Assembly (NCBI GenBank): GCA_947034895.1
Contig: OX344764.1
Coordinates: forward strand, 5,394,001-5,458,000
Source: Rhytidiadelphus loreus
Taxonomy: Eukaryota > Streptophyta > Bryopsida > Hypnales > Hylocomiaceae
Reading direction: 5' to 3'
DNA length: 64,000 nucleotides
The translations under genes and the position numbers were made by a program. The notes beneath the pieces were generated by a model. The model did no database searches, was not told where the DNA came from, and saw only the letters and a list, made by a program, of their open reading frames with translations. Positions 12,001 to 24,300 of the stretch are shown here, in pieces. How positions within the stretch are numbered: the stretch's first letter is position 1; each line of letters opens with the position of its first letter.

Positions 12001-13910
12001 TGTCAATACAGAACTCTATCAGAACTGCAGTGATGGACTCCTTGGTATGGCCAAGCCGCATTGTGGTTCCCATGATTCCTGGTGACTTCAGGTATGTAAT
12101 TCTCAACTCATGGATTACTGGTAGTGTGCTGTGGTGAGAAAGTGTAACGCTCTTCTGAATTAAAAACAATATTTATTTTAAGCTTTTATTCTTGTGATTT
12201 CAGATAAAATTTTACGATTGCATGTATAGGGCTAGGGCATGCATTTGTGGTGAACTTATTGAAATCATGTCTGATTGGCAGCTTTTTGGAGCTTCACCCA
12301 GTTGGGGAATTGGAAGTAAAACTGATTGAAGGCAAAAACATCAAGAATACGGACCTCATTGGCAAAGCAGACCCGTTTGTCGTGTTGTACGTTCGCCAGA
12401 CCAAAGACAAAATGAAGCGCAGCAAATCCAAAAAGAACACACTCAAACCAGTTTGGAATGAGACTTTCAAGATCGAGGTAATGAAAATCTTTCTTTTCAG
12501 TTCGAATTTGAAACATTGCAAACAATACACAATATTTAGTACTGTTAGTAATTCTAATTACAAACACTCACATGAAATGTCTGGAACTGGATTAAAATTC
12601 TCAACATAAACTATCAACTAAGCAGTTGATTGGAAGTCTATTAGTATTGCCTATAATAAGTAAGGGAAACAAACATTATCAGATAGCCAACACTAAATAT
12701 CATTACTGTATTTGTGTATTACACTATCATTACAATATCACTAGATATTAGTGTCGTGTATTCTGATTGCAACATAAATAGGTAGGTTGTTCTTTCTTTT
12801 CCTGTAGTCAGATTTGATTTTTGATTTTTGATTTGCATACCTTGGACTTAATCAGTTCTAAGTTAGCTATGAGACAAGAGTACAAGAATGGAATTTGGAG
12901 TAATAAAATTATTTAAGAACTCTACTCCGAATGTAATGGGGACAGGTTGAAGACCCAGAGTCACAAAAGTTGACACTTCGACTAATGGACGATGAATCAG
13001 TTGAAAAGTCAGAGTACATCGGCACAGTTGCGTTGGCCACCAAGGAGGTAATTGAATTTCTCTCGAGCTCCCAAATCCCAATGCATGATTTCTCTCATGC
13101 TTTCATTAAAGAAATTCAGAATTCAATTACTTCTTGCAACTACACTCTTTTTCAATCTTCTATCTGTCCGGGCATCTGTCTATTTAGTGTGGGTTTCAAA
13201 AGAAGGCGGATGTTGGACTCGTCATTGAACCATAGGAGTCATTAGATTTTAAATAGGTAGACACAAGATGCTTGACCGTGCAATACATAAATTGTTGAAA
13301 ATAAAGTGACCTGCACTAGATAGCATTTTTTGTTGACTACAGTTGCGAAGTTATGAGTTCCTTCTAGAACTTATTTCATAGTGCTAGACTTGCCTAATAT
13401 ACCTGCAATTGTAAGGCTAATGTCACGAATATCATGTTTGAGATAAGAGCTAGTCTTTGAGTAGCAAAAAACATTTTACACAAGAACTTACTCCAATTTT
13501 ACTGTAGATGTGACCTGCATGTGTTGATGCTAGCTGTCAGTGGGTTTCGACCTTGCTTTTGGTACAAACCCAACCATTGTTTCAATGGGTGTCTGATGCA
13601 GTTCACACCGCGTATGCGGATGGAGCGATGGTGTGATGTGTTGGACGACCCGGAGTCCCATGCCCCAAACCAAATCCGAGGCAGTCTGCACATCATTGTG
13701 ACTTACATCCCCTATTCAAGGGAGCAAATTGCTGCCAAGCGTGGGCACAACGAGACCGAGAAGAAGATTTACGAAGAGCAACAAATTTTGGGAGCGCAAG
13801 AGAAAATGAAGGACAACACTGCTGGGGATGCGCCCAAGCAGCAAGGCAACATCACCCAGCATCCTGCCGAGAAGCCGCGAGCGCCTGGGCCTGCAGCTGA
13901 GCTCACATGA
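9047..13910 (+). CDS. SYT: Synaptotagmin/E-Syt-like protein (SMP domain plus one C2), 595 aa
   Basis: Eleven coding exons join in frame: 9047-9568, 9800-9907, 10222-10272, 10409-10529, 10665-10786, 11157-11258, 11531-11605, 12012-12091, 12282-12477, 12946-13047, 13602-13910. All introns are GT-AG. The ATG at 9047 is the first in frame after a stop at 8975. Residues 1-117 are a Pro/Ser/Ala-rich cytosolic tail. Residues 118-166 form two hydrophobic segments, an ER-type hairpin. Residues about 180-395 match the SMP lipid-transfer fold (DWLNKTMTKLWPYID, PGFGAV, WPSRIVVPMIPGD). Residues about 403-530 are a C2 domain (DLIGKADPFV, WNETF), and a charged Pro-rich tail follows. Plant SYTs tether ER to plasma membrane and move lipids. 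By eye it is nearest the SYT4/SYT5 (NTMC2T2) group, but those carry two C2 domains. Loop-3 calcium ligands look partly replaced (DDES...SEYIG). Confidence 0.85.
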
Positions 13911-15328
13911 ATCAACGAACTCAAATGTGGTCTGATTTCTCTGTATGATCAAATTAGTACTCTTAGACCTCTTTAAATCTGTGTCTCGATCTGTTCATCA
14001 ATTGCATTCCGGAATGTTGTGCACACTTGCCACACGATCTTTGGAGCACCCCCATCAATCATGTGGCACAGTTGACAGACAGACATCAAAGGCACCTTTT
14101 CTTGACATTGAATTTGCTTTGCTTTGCGTAGAGAAATGAAAAGATGCGCTGATTGCAAAAGGAAATACAGAGTATATGTGCCACCCACTAACATATATCC
14201 GAGATGGAACAATCGCCGTGCCCGACCTTCTATAACTGGCATCCAAAATTATAACTAACTACATAGTTTGATACTGAAATGACCTGCCCCAATTGATCAG
14301 CAGTTGCATCGAAATGCTCGAGAATTCAATCGTCTCGTCCTATTCCACAAAGAAACTTAAGCAAACCACTGGTCAATAGTCAATCACGTAAATCTCGGAA
14401 CGAAAGGGAAATGACAGCTCGGGATCCGTTAGAGCTCTACAATATGATTCATTGAAGAAATTAGTACAAAACTCCACAAATCTTTGACCCGATTTTGAAC
14501 GATTAGAATAGAAAAAAAAGGACGATACTCAGTATTGACCATTATTCACGTAAGTGTATGACCTTTCAAAAACAGAACAGACATGAGTTTTCAGTAGATG
14601 TTTCTCTCTTAAAGTCACTTTTACATGATTTGTTAATTGTTTTAAATAGTATTCAAAACTCTACAAATCTAATTGTTAAAAAGGGAACACAGTATAATTC
14701 TTTATAGATGACACATATCTAATCCAGTTAAACAGAAAATAAATAAGGTTAAGCATAAATCATATTAGGTTACCTTCACATCCTTTTTCGAACGGAAACA
14801 ATCACGGGCTTGCCACAGTTCAGATCATTTATCAATGGACTATAATACAAGAATGTCACGTCAAAATTGGACCATACTGTTTCAGACAGGCCCACAAAAT
14901 TTCTGTATTATACACTTGGAAAGGTCTCTAAAAGAGTTCTAGGTCCAGCCCTGTAAGAAACAGAGCCGTGCACACGTACACTAGTGAAGTGTGCAGCAGG
15001 TGAGCTGAGATTGTCGTAAGCCAGCATTTGATTTACAGTAGAGCTTGAATGGACTAATCCACCAACAACAGGAGCCTCTCCCCTGGGATGATTGCTGTGC
15101 AGATCGCTGCTTCGCAAGGACGCCCCTTGTATAAAAAGTACATCAGAGGTGCTCCATGAATGAAGAACCGAAGAAGGATGCAAAGACATATGGAGGGCAT
15201 CCACAGCTGATATTCACTATTCGATACCTGGCTAATTACACCTTCATTTTGGCAAATCAACGTTCCGTTCATCTGCCATCGTTGGACTCGGTGTAGACTC
15301 AGCTTCTCTCCATCCGGTTCCACCACTA
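13911..15328. other. Convergent 3' untranslated/intergenic region
   Basis: This holds the 3' untranslated region of the synaptotagmin-like gene (+) from 13911 and that of the MOM1-like gene (-) up to 15328. No canonical AATAAA is obvious near either stop codon. The genes converge with about 1.4 kb between stop codons, so transcripts may approach or overlap. Short open frames here have no support. Confidence 0.5.
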
Positions 15329-15361
15329 TCAATCATCCGAATCTGATAAGTAGATTACAGA
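15329..15361 (-). other. C-terminal SUMO-interacting motif
   Basis: The last residues are SVIYLSDSDD followed by the stop. Hydrophobic V-I-x-L directly followed by Ser/Asp acidic residues is the classical SIM. In Arabidopsis MOM1 acts with the SUMO-ligase-like PIAL proteins, which makes such a motif plausible here. Confidence 0.6.
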
Positions 15362-18300
15362 ACGAACCTGGCTCATCATCTGCACTGGGATTCCTTCAAC
15401 AATAGGCGCCGAATCTGCTCCAGGATTTGTTTGAGGTGACGCTTGTGAGGGTCGTATCTGATGTTCCATTCCAGCAGCACTAGGCTCAGATAAGTGAGAA
15501 TTGGGTAAACTTGCACCGGCTGAGCTTACAGATTCCAAAGGACTTGGAGAATTGGCTTCTATAGAGGGCATACTGTTACGAATTATAGCCAATATTGGAT
15601 CTTGAAACGAAGGTGACGTGGGTGCCCATATTCCCGGTGATGCACGTGGTTGATTTACGTCCATATTCATTTCTGGAAGAAGAGATTCCATCTGAGCTCG
15701 GGTACTTCCAGTAGTATTGATTCCTACAACGAGAGAATGAAAAAACCCTCCATTAGGATAACAATCCCAGCTCTAGTGCAACATAAACAACGTATAACCC
15801 CCTGCCGTTGCCAAAACTACGAACCTGGCGACCCAAACCATACTCAAATCCGATTAGAAGATATTATTTCCTATCTTCTTGTAATTTTTGAGGACAGAAT
15901 TAATTTGAAAGTTAAAATAGTACGGTACATAGGTCCAAATCGGTACTCAACGTGCCCCATAGGTAAGTTTCCAAGATTTGTAACTTTTTGAATGGAAAAT
16001 ATGTTCAAAATCAACTCTCGCCAGCTAAATTCATGAGAAACCAATCATGAGAAACCAAGTCCATGCATCCCTCCTCACTGAGAGCTTTCTGACAGTGCCT
16101 TACCCACCCCAATGGACCTTACAATTTGTGATGAAGAGGATAAAAAATAAATTAAAAAAAACAAAAAAACTACTACTATAGGATTGATAATGGGATACAA
16201 GTGGAAGCACCCCAACCAGGATATATCCCTATGCAGTAAATTTCCAGGTTAATTGAATATATCCATTGACGTGGCGATATTGACAACTACGAATCCACCA
16301 CACTTACCTGATCCAACTCCATTGACACACGCTTGCAACACAGCCATAGCTTCTGACATTGACGACCGTGGCTGCTCATTCTGAGGCATTCCATATCTTG
16401 GAGAATGGTGCACAGGAGCAGTAGATACACGAGTGCTGGAAGTCCCTGGAGGTTGCATGGTAATACCTGTTCTCCCACCCAAAATATGAAAACTCGTCAT
16501 CAGTAACATCCTCAGGATTTGGTTTCTACACGCGGATGGCATGCGGACAAAAGCTTCGGTTTCACAAAAAAAGAAACTCCGGGCCATCAGAGCGTTGGAT
16601 ATGTGAAAGCTCATAAATTTCCAAACACTCAGATTAACCAGCCATACCAGAACCCGCGTTGACAGTGTTTGTGGTACTCCGAGAAATACTGGCATGTACT
16701 GGTACCACAGTAGTTCGAGGCCTTCCTGAAATCTGTTGAGGAGCTTGTTGGTTTACTATAGGTTGCACAGCGGTTTGGTTAGTCAGCCCTGCAATAACGG
16801 CTACAACAGACCCACTCATCATGCAAGCGCTCAGCCTCGAGCACAGTTGACCCATCAAGGGCGAAAAAGACCAAATTGAACCTACTGAAATTTTTAGCAC
16901 TTGAGTAGGGGTTATCTGGACTAATTTTTGGTTTATTTCCTGACCAACACACGAAATGTTCACTGATTCTGATGATCTAAAATTTGGTCCAGTTTGAATT
17001 ATAATTTCCACAATAAGTTCAATTCAATTGGTCAATTTATAACCATGAAATTTCAATTCATCAGGGGTTTACAAAAAGACAAGGTCCTATGGACGACAAA
17101 AGACTTCGAAGGCAAGACAAAGTGAAGACAACATAATAATGCTGCAAGTTTAATGATTCAATTGCTACCTGCACGAGCGGCAATTTCTTCTCGAAGCTTA
17201 AGGGCCTCTGCCAACTGTCTATTCCAATCCACTTTCACAATATTCTGTTGTACTTCTTGCTGGCGCCTGGTAAAAGAGCGATGTTGCTCCACAAGTAAAG
17301 CTTCGTATTTCTTATGAAGAATCTCTGCTTCTCTGTCATACTCGGCTTTTATCCTTTGTGCCTGTCAACAGACAAACAGAGTTAAGGAAGTAACTGGGTT
17401 TGTATTCTTGATGAAGCTGCAGGTAATCAGGTGGAGTAAAATCAATATTTCTGAACACTACCTTCAACAAGCTAAGCTCTTACAAGAGTAGATTCACACA
17501 GGTAAGACAGTTAAATTACTACCTCTGATTCATAAGCAGCCTTTGCCTTCTCGAGCTCTTTACTGAGTTTCTCCTTTTCCTTTAAGAGCACATCCGGGTA
17601 CACATGTCCAGTCACACTCCCAGCCTGCACACCCAGGTTACCACTGATATTATTATCCATAACATCGACAATGTTGTCCCTGCATTGACAGGCTTGTTCC
17701 TCAATAACACAACACTTGAAATCATTACACCCTCACCAATATAATTGTCTTGCAATCACTCGCTAGCAGGTACAAAATAGAAAAAAACAGAACAACATTG
17801 AATGCAACCATGAACTTCCAAGCTAATGAAGAACCATTTCCGTATAAGAGAGAAAATGTGATCCTGGACTTGTTTATGAATGGACATGCGCAGATCAATT
17901 CACAAGTATTGCAAGAACACAGAATGAAGACCATGCATGACCATCAGTTCGTAAAGAATCATGAGCAACCAACAAAAAAACAATATACGAGGTGCTCAAC
18001 ATTAACTCACAACTTCCTGCTACAGTTACATACAAAGAGCGACAACAGTGACATTCTGAGGATGTTCAGACACAAACCAGAGTCGCTACTGAAACTGGTA
18101 CAGAAGGCCTTGCCATATTTCCAACACTTGAAGGTACCGCAGGAGCCATTGCTGGAGCACTGACACTCCGGCTTACTGCAGGTGCTCCTCTCGGGACATT
18201 TGGCGTTGGACTAGGGCGAACTGCTGCATTACTTCTTTGAAGCTGACCACGAGTCTGTACACCGCAAGCCTGCATCGCTGCTGCTGTTGACATAGCAGCA

Positions 18301-21300
18301 GGCCGCTGGCTACGCCCTGTCACACGCTGCACACTGCTTGTCTGCATCGGTGCTGTTGACATCACTGCAGGCCGCTGGCTATGGGGTAAACCCAGCCCAG
18401 TCACAGGCTGCACTGCATGCCCCCGCTGCGACGATACAGCTGGAATGCCCGATGATGAAACGCGACCCAAATGCTGCCTCAGTTGCTCTTCAACTGGACT
18501 GGCTGAAGACTGAGCAACCCGTGAGCTATCATCCACCTGCACTGTGCGGGTTGGTAAGGCCACCGTCGCAGGTGCACTCGACGACATAGATCTCAAACTC
18601 GGACGTTGATCCACAGATTCCTGCAATGGGGACGGGGTCGAGGCAGCATGCGTGAGCTCTATGTAATAGTCCTTGATCCTCTGTATTTCCTCCTCAATCT
18701 TTCGTAAGTCGACACCTGAACCATTTCCTGAAGCACTCGAATTAAGTTTGGAGTACAAATTATCCAGTTTATCACGGTCAGCACGTTGACGAGTTCCCAA
18801 TGCCTTCGACTCTACATAATTTTTTCGTTCTAAGATATTTAGATCCTGTTTATTTTGCTTCTCTTTTTCTTCAGCCATCCCAGGAACTGCAGAAAGCCCC
18901 AACTGACAGTCCTCATGTTGTCTTTTCAGCATTTCTAACTTTCGGTCTGCCTCTGATTTCAGAAGCTGCATCTCCTTAAGCTGGACATGGATTAGGAAGG
19001 CCTTGTCTTGCTGTAATCTGTCCTTCGGATTTGCAAGAGGAGCTGCTGCCGTTTGCTCGTTTTGTCTATCTGACTGCGTAGATTCGGTTGGAAGAACCTA
19101 AGGCCAGCAAAAAAACCAAGGCTAATTTAGTAATGAAAAATGTTACCATACAAGGTGTGTACGATCGGACATTAATCCTTATAAAAACTCTACTGAAAAT
19201 GACTCTAAACAGTGGCACTTGCAACATTAGTATGACACAACTTAATAGCTAAATCCTCAGGATAAAAAAGGCAACTCTAATACAGAACAGAGAGGTGTAG
19301 ATATGACGAAACTAATCCAAGCACTAAGCATAATATTAAGTGCACAGCTCTTAAAATTTCAACCTAATCACAAGAGAGCATCGGGCCCATGAGTAACCAG
19401 TAGTTTAAGATCAGATTATTAAAACCACAAGTGCTAAAAGGAGCACTCAAATGGTAACATCAAATCCATATAAGGAAAAGTAAAGCTTACCTGACGAGGC
19501 ACCTCCATGGGAAACGCACCCAGCGTTGCAGAAGCCAGTCCTGCTTCATCGCTTCGCGATGAGGCAATATGAGACTCAGAATTCGATATACGTTCGGAAC
19601 CTGATGCTTCCAAGGGCTGCCCAGTAAGGGATAGATCTCCAACAGAAATTTCAGGTACTGGGCTAACAAGGACCCAGCCTAAACCTTGCTCCAACGACGA
19701 ATCACCTGATGTTATTGTGCCAGCAAGTTCCTGAATCGGTTCATATTCAGGAACTCGACTATGACTAATGAGCGTATCCAAAGGCTCCTCGGGTACCAGG
19801 CGAGGATCAGCCTCCACCAGGACAACTTCAGTATCCGCTTCTACAACTACTGGTTCAACTACAGCGTGAGCTCCCTCCGCTTCTAGAGCATTATCTCCTG
19901 GCAGAGTTTCTTGCACTGATTGCGATTCTGGCAATAATACTTCTATTTCAACTTGAAGGCCTGTCTCTTGGGAACCTTCAAGTTGATTGCGGGTAGGTTC
20001 CGCTGCGTCAATAGCCTGCGGTAGCACATTTCCGGGAGAGGGTTCAAACCCTGCTATAGGTGGATGATTTAGTATAGAGGTTCTAGGAGGAGTAATTTCA
20101 GGTACCAACGCAGGTTGGGAAGTAGTCGGAACATTCACGAGAGGGGCAGGCCGGCGTGTAAAATCACTGCAAATCCCCTTCACTTTCTTGTACAATTCAC
20201 CCACAAATTGATCACGATTTCTGTAACTTACACAAAGTCTCTCCTCCACCAGGCATATGGACATCGCCTTATCAATTGCATGACTAAATTGCTCCGCAGC
20301 CATCCAAACCTACAATCCAACAATATCGACACAAAAATCATTCGACGCATTCTCCTGGATTACACATGAAAAGCCTCTGCAAGTTAGGTAAATTATCAAC
20401 GACCATTTTCAACATACTTACAAAAGCATGCATTCTCAAGTAGGGAGCTGCGATGATAAACATGATAATGGTTGTCCGTACCACACAGAGTTGGATGGCG
20501 AAAATCTCATGATGCGGACGAGATCTGCGAATTTGCTTCTGGCATTGCAGGAAGTACTTGAAAATCTCACCCGCACGCACTTTCGCAGGCCCCTGTATAA
20601 ACGAATAAAACATAAATACTAGAAACATGCATTAGGAGAAAACATGCATCGAACGATGTTTAATGTTAATAAGACGGTATTCCATCACTTAATGTTATTG
20701 TGAATTGTAGGTCTGGTTGACTGAGTGGTATTTGAATTATGCAATTCACAAAACGATAGGATAATATTTAGTCCCTAATCATTTGGCTCAAAAAAAGAGA
20801 AAATAAACCAAAGCTTCACACAGTAAACTGTCAAAGATTACAATAAGTATCAATGCTAGAGTCATGACCATTCAAAGCAGTAATATGTACAGCGAAAAAG
20901 AACACCGAAAGAGATTAGGAGAGAAATGTACAGGAAGGTCCAGCATGCAGCAAATCTTCAAAAGGTAGGCCGGAAACTTTTCAAAGGCCAGGACTGGAGA
21001 TTCATCAGATCGATTTCTCTCTGAACCAGCATTCTGGTTAGTAGCATGATCATTTCTCAATGCCCCGTGTGCTGACCGAGCCACCTGAATACAGAAACAG
21101 CAAAAATACGTTACATGGTCCTGGTACCAGACTGACTACCGAAGATGGAGGTCAATGCTGTATCGACTTGGGTAGAAGCATTGACCTCTGACATAACATT
21201 GGAATCACGTGACTTCAGCAATAACTCTCAGCAATCAATACGCGACACTTGGAAGCTTTGATTTCTACGTAATACTCAAAAGCTCTCCATCCACACAACC

Positions 21301-24300
21301 TGGTCCAGTTGTTGGAACACCACAAACGCTTAAAAAGAAAAATTTGCTCCCCCGAGAGGTGCTCTCGCATTACCTCTACCTGGTGCGACGGGCTTGAAAC
21401 TGTGTTCTCTTGCACTTGCTCTCTTTCAGGAATGTTAGAGGGCAATACAGTATCGACTTCGGTAGAAGTCACGGGTAAAGTGCTGTCAGAATGCACACTA
21501 CTGGATAGAGAAGGAAGCCATTGTTGAAAGCTCACTGGATCTGTGTTTTCTTCTACCTGCTCTCTGTTAGGAATGTCACAGGGCAAGGCTGTGTCGACTT
21601 GGGTAGAGGTCACAAGTAAACTGCTGCCACAGGGCAATACTATATCGACTTGCGGAGAGGTCACAGGTAAAGTGCTGTCAGAATGCACACCACTGGATAG
21701 AGAAGGAAGCCCTTGTTGAAAGCTCACTGGATCAGTGCTTTCTTGCAATTGCTCTCTTCCAGGAATGACGGAGGTCAATGCTGTATCGACTTGGGTAGAA
21801 GTCAAGGGTAAAGTGCTGCCAGAGGGCAATACTATATCGACTTGGGTAGAAGTCACAGGTAAATTGCTGTCACAAGGAAACCCTGTATCGACTTGGGGAG
21901 AGGTCACAGGCAAAGTGCTGTCACATGGCAAAACTGTATCGCCTTGGGGAGTGGTCACAGGTAAAGTGCTGTCACAGTACAATGCTGTATCGACTTGGGG
22001 AGAGGTCACAGGTAAAATGCTGTCAGAATGCAGTATACTGGATAATGAAGGAAGCCCTTGTTCGGAGCTCACTGGATCCGATGGAGCTGTGACGACTTCT
22101 TGTGACTCTTCACTGCTACCCTTTCGACGCCTTGGTCGTTTCCTCTCACTTTCCTCCGAAATTTGAGCCTTATTAAAGACAGCAGAAGCCATGGCGTCTT
22201 CATCGTAGGTGATGCGTTTCTTTCCTCTCTGCCCTTTACCAAGCGTATTCCCCTACAGAAAATTTGAAAACATTAACCACTTCTCATTCTTGAAAGTCAA
22301 AGCATAACTAGACTGTTTTTCCTAAGGTGCATAACAACGACAGCAGGCGAAGTTTTGGTCCATGAAAGATAAATTCTCCCCAATCACACTGAGTATGCTG
22401 CTAATGCTGAACGCTTCCGAAAATGCACGAATTAGCCTAATAGAGCAAGTTCTGAAACAGCACTACGTTCAGGAACAACAACTACATGACATATCCAATC
22501 GCGCCACCTCTGAAAGACCTGTAAGACTTCATAGTTAAAACACGAACAATAATATTGCAAGCTTGTTTATACCTTCTTGGCTTGCCAATCATCGTGCCTC
22601 CATTTCAAAGATGAACCCCAGAAGACCTGTGCTGAATCGCCCGTGATCATATTGATGGGATGGTCACTCTCCGCAAATAGTGGAGCTGGTTCATCTCGGG
22701 GAACAAGTATAGCTTCCAGGAGTACGTCACCCTCGAACTTACTGCTAACCTCATCCTGCCAGAGTAATGCTTCCAGCATTTTTGAAACCACCTCTGAATT
22801 GTAAACGACCTGCTTCAACTTAGCTTTGGGGCAAAACTTGGCCCCTTTGGGCCTATACGAGGACCGCGTATGGCCCTTACTGTAATCAAAATGGTCGAAA
22901 ATCTTGCTGGCTCCCCAAGCCAAAAGTTTCTGGCAGATCTTTGCACTGAAACTTGCACGAGTTGGTGGTAACTGCCCATCCCGGGATAAAGCAAGTGTGC
23001 TCTCTTCTACAGTCAAGTGCGTGTAGAGGCGGAGGACAGGCAATGGTTTGCTGCCAGCTTCACCTTCGTTGTGAATTTTGTGCAACGCTCGCATATCATT
23101 TTCCGGGTTCCAGTCACTGTCGTATATCAATACAAATTGAACATTTTTAAAAGATACATGCACGCCTGTTTTCAAAAGTAGCACAAACCGCTTTGAGCCT
23201 TCAGCATTGAATCTTTGAAGCGCGGCTTCCTTCGCGTTGACAGCGATGTCATGGTCCACTCGCTCATATGAATCAGACCCATGAGACTGAGTCATATATC
23301 TCTCCAGGATATCCAGCTGTTTAGTTTCCTGCATTTATTATCATTTGTTCAGTACAAGCAAATATATTTCAAAACACCTGCAAAATTTAAACAAAGTATC
23401 CTCCATCATCTACATAAACCAGAGATAGTGATTAGAACCTACGAAAGTGGGGTCACGCTAAGCAAGCACCTGAGAGAAGATGATCACACGCCAACCAGCC
23501 GCTTTCAGGATGGGCATCATGAAATGTAGCAGTCGCATCTTGCCACTGATTTCAATATGGTGGTCCAGAAGCTCTTTGGGCGTGAGGCCGTGACCCATGG
23601 TTCCTTCTAATGCCGGATCCGCGAGAAATGGGTGATTACAAGACTGCCAAAACCACGTAAGCTTCAGTCATTCGCACGTTCATGAAAGGGTTAAAACGGT
23701 TACTCAGCATCACGACACCTCAAATTGCAGCAAAATAGCATTCACGACATACAATTGCGTTGTTTCTAGGTATTACAAAATCAAACCGTGCTCATTGATA
23801 GTGCAGACTACTACAGGAAAAATAACGGATAATTGTGACCCCACAACACCTGCAACATTCACTTTAGCCAAATAAACTAACAGTAGAACAAAACCCTACA
23901 TTCCAATTCACAACTTTGAGAAAATATTAGTCAATTAAGTTAGCAGGCAGTACAGAACAAACACTTGTTTAGGACCACAATGCACCTGTCGAAGTTTGGT
24001 AACCACTTCTTGAATCTGGTGATCTCTGTGATTTCGAGAAAGAGTTGGGTAGTTCCTGACAAGAAGATTATAATACTGGTCAAGGTGCACAGGAGTCATC
24101 TCCACTGGAATCCAATACTCTGTAAGCCTATTCTTCGGGATATACTCATAGACTCGACCAGTTAGCCTTCTTCGAAGTTCAGCCACTTGAGTCGATTCGT
24201 CTCCATGAGGAAGCACATTTTTAAGAGGCTCAAGAAAGTTGACAAATTGAGTAAGCTCCTCCACATTACTCTGCAAGCGATCCACAAAGAATGTTACGGC

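Noticed and set aside
15343..15367. Alternative last intron of the MOM1-like gene (GTTCGT...CAG) leading to a different C terminus
   Set aside because: The intron would be only 25 bases, below plant minimum; reading through gives the SIM and a stop.
18338..18589. Plus-strand open frame opposite exon 23
   Set aside because: Antisense of the Ala/Ser/Pro-rich coding exon of the MOM1-like gene.
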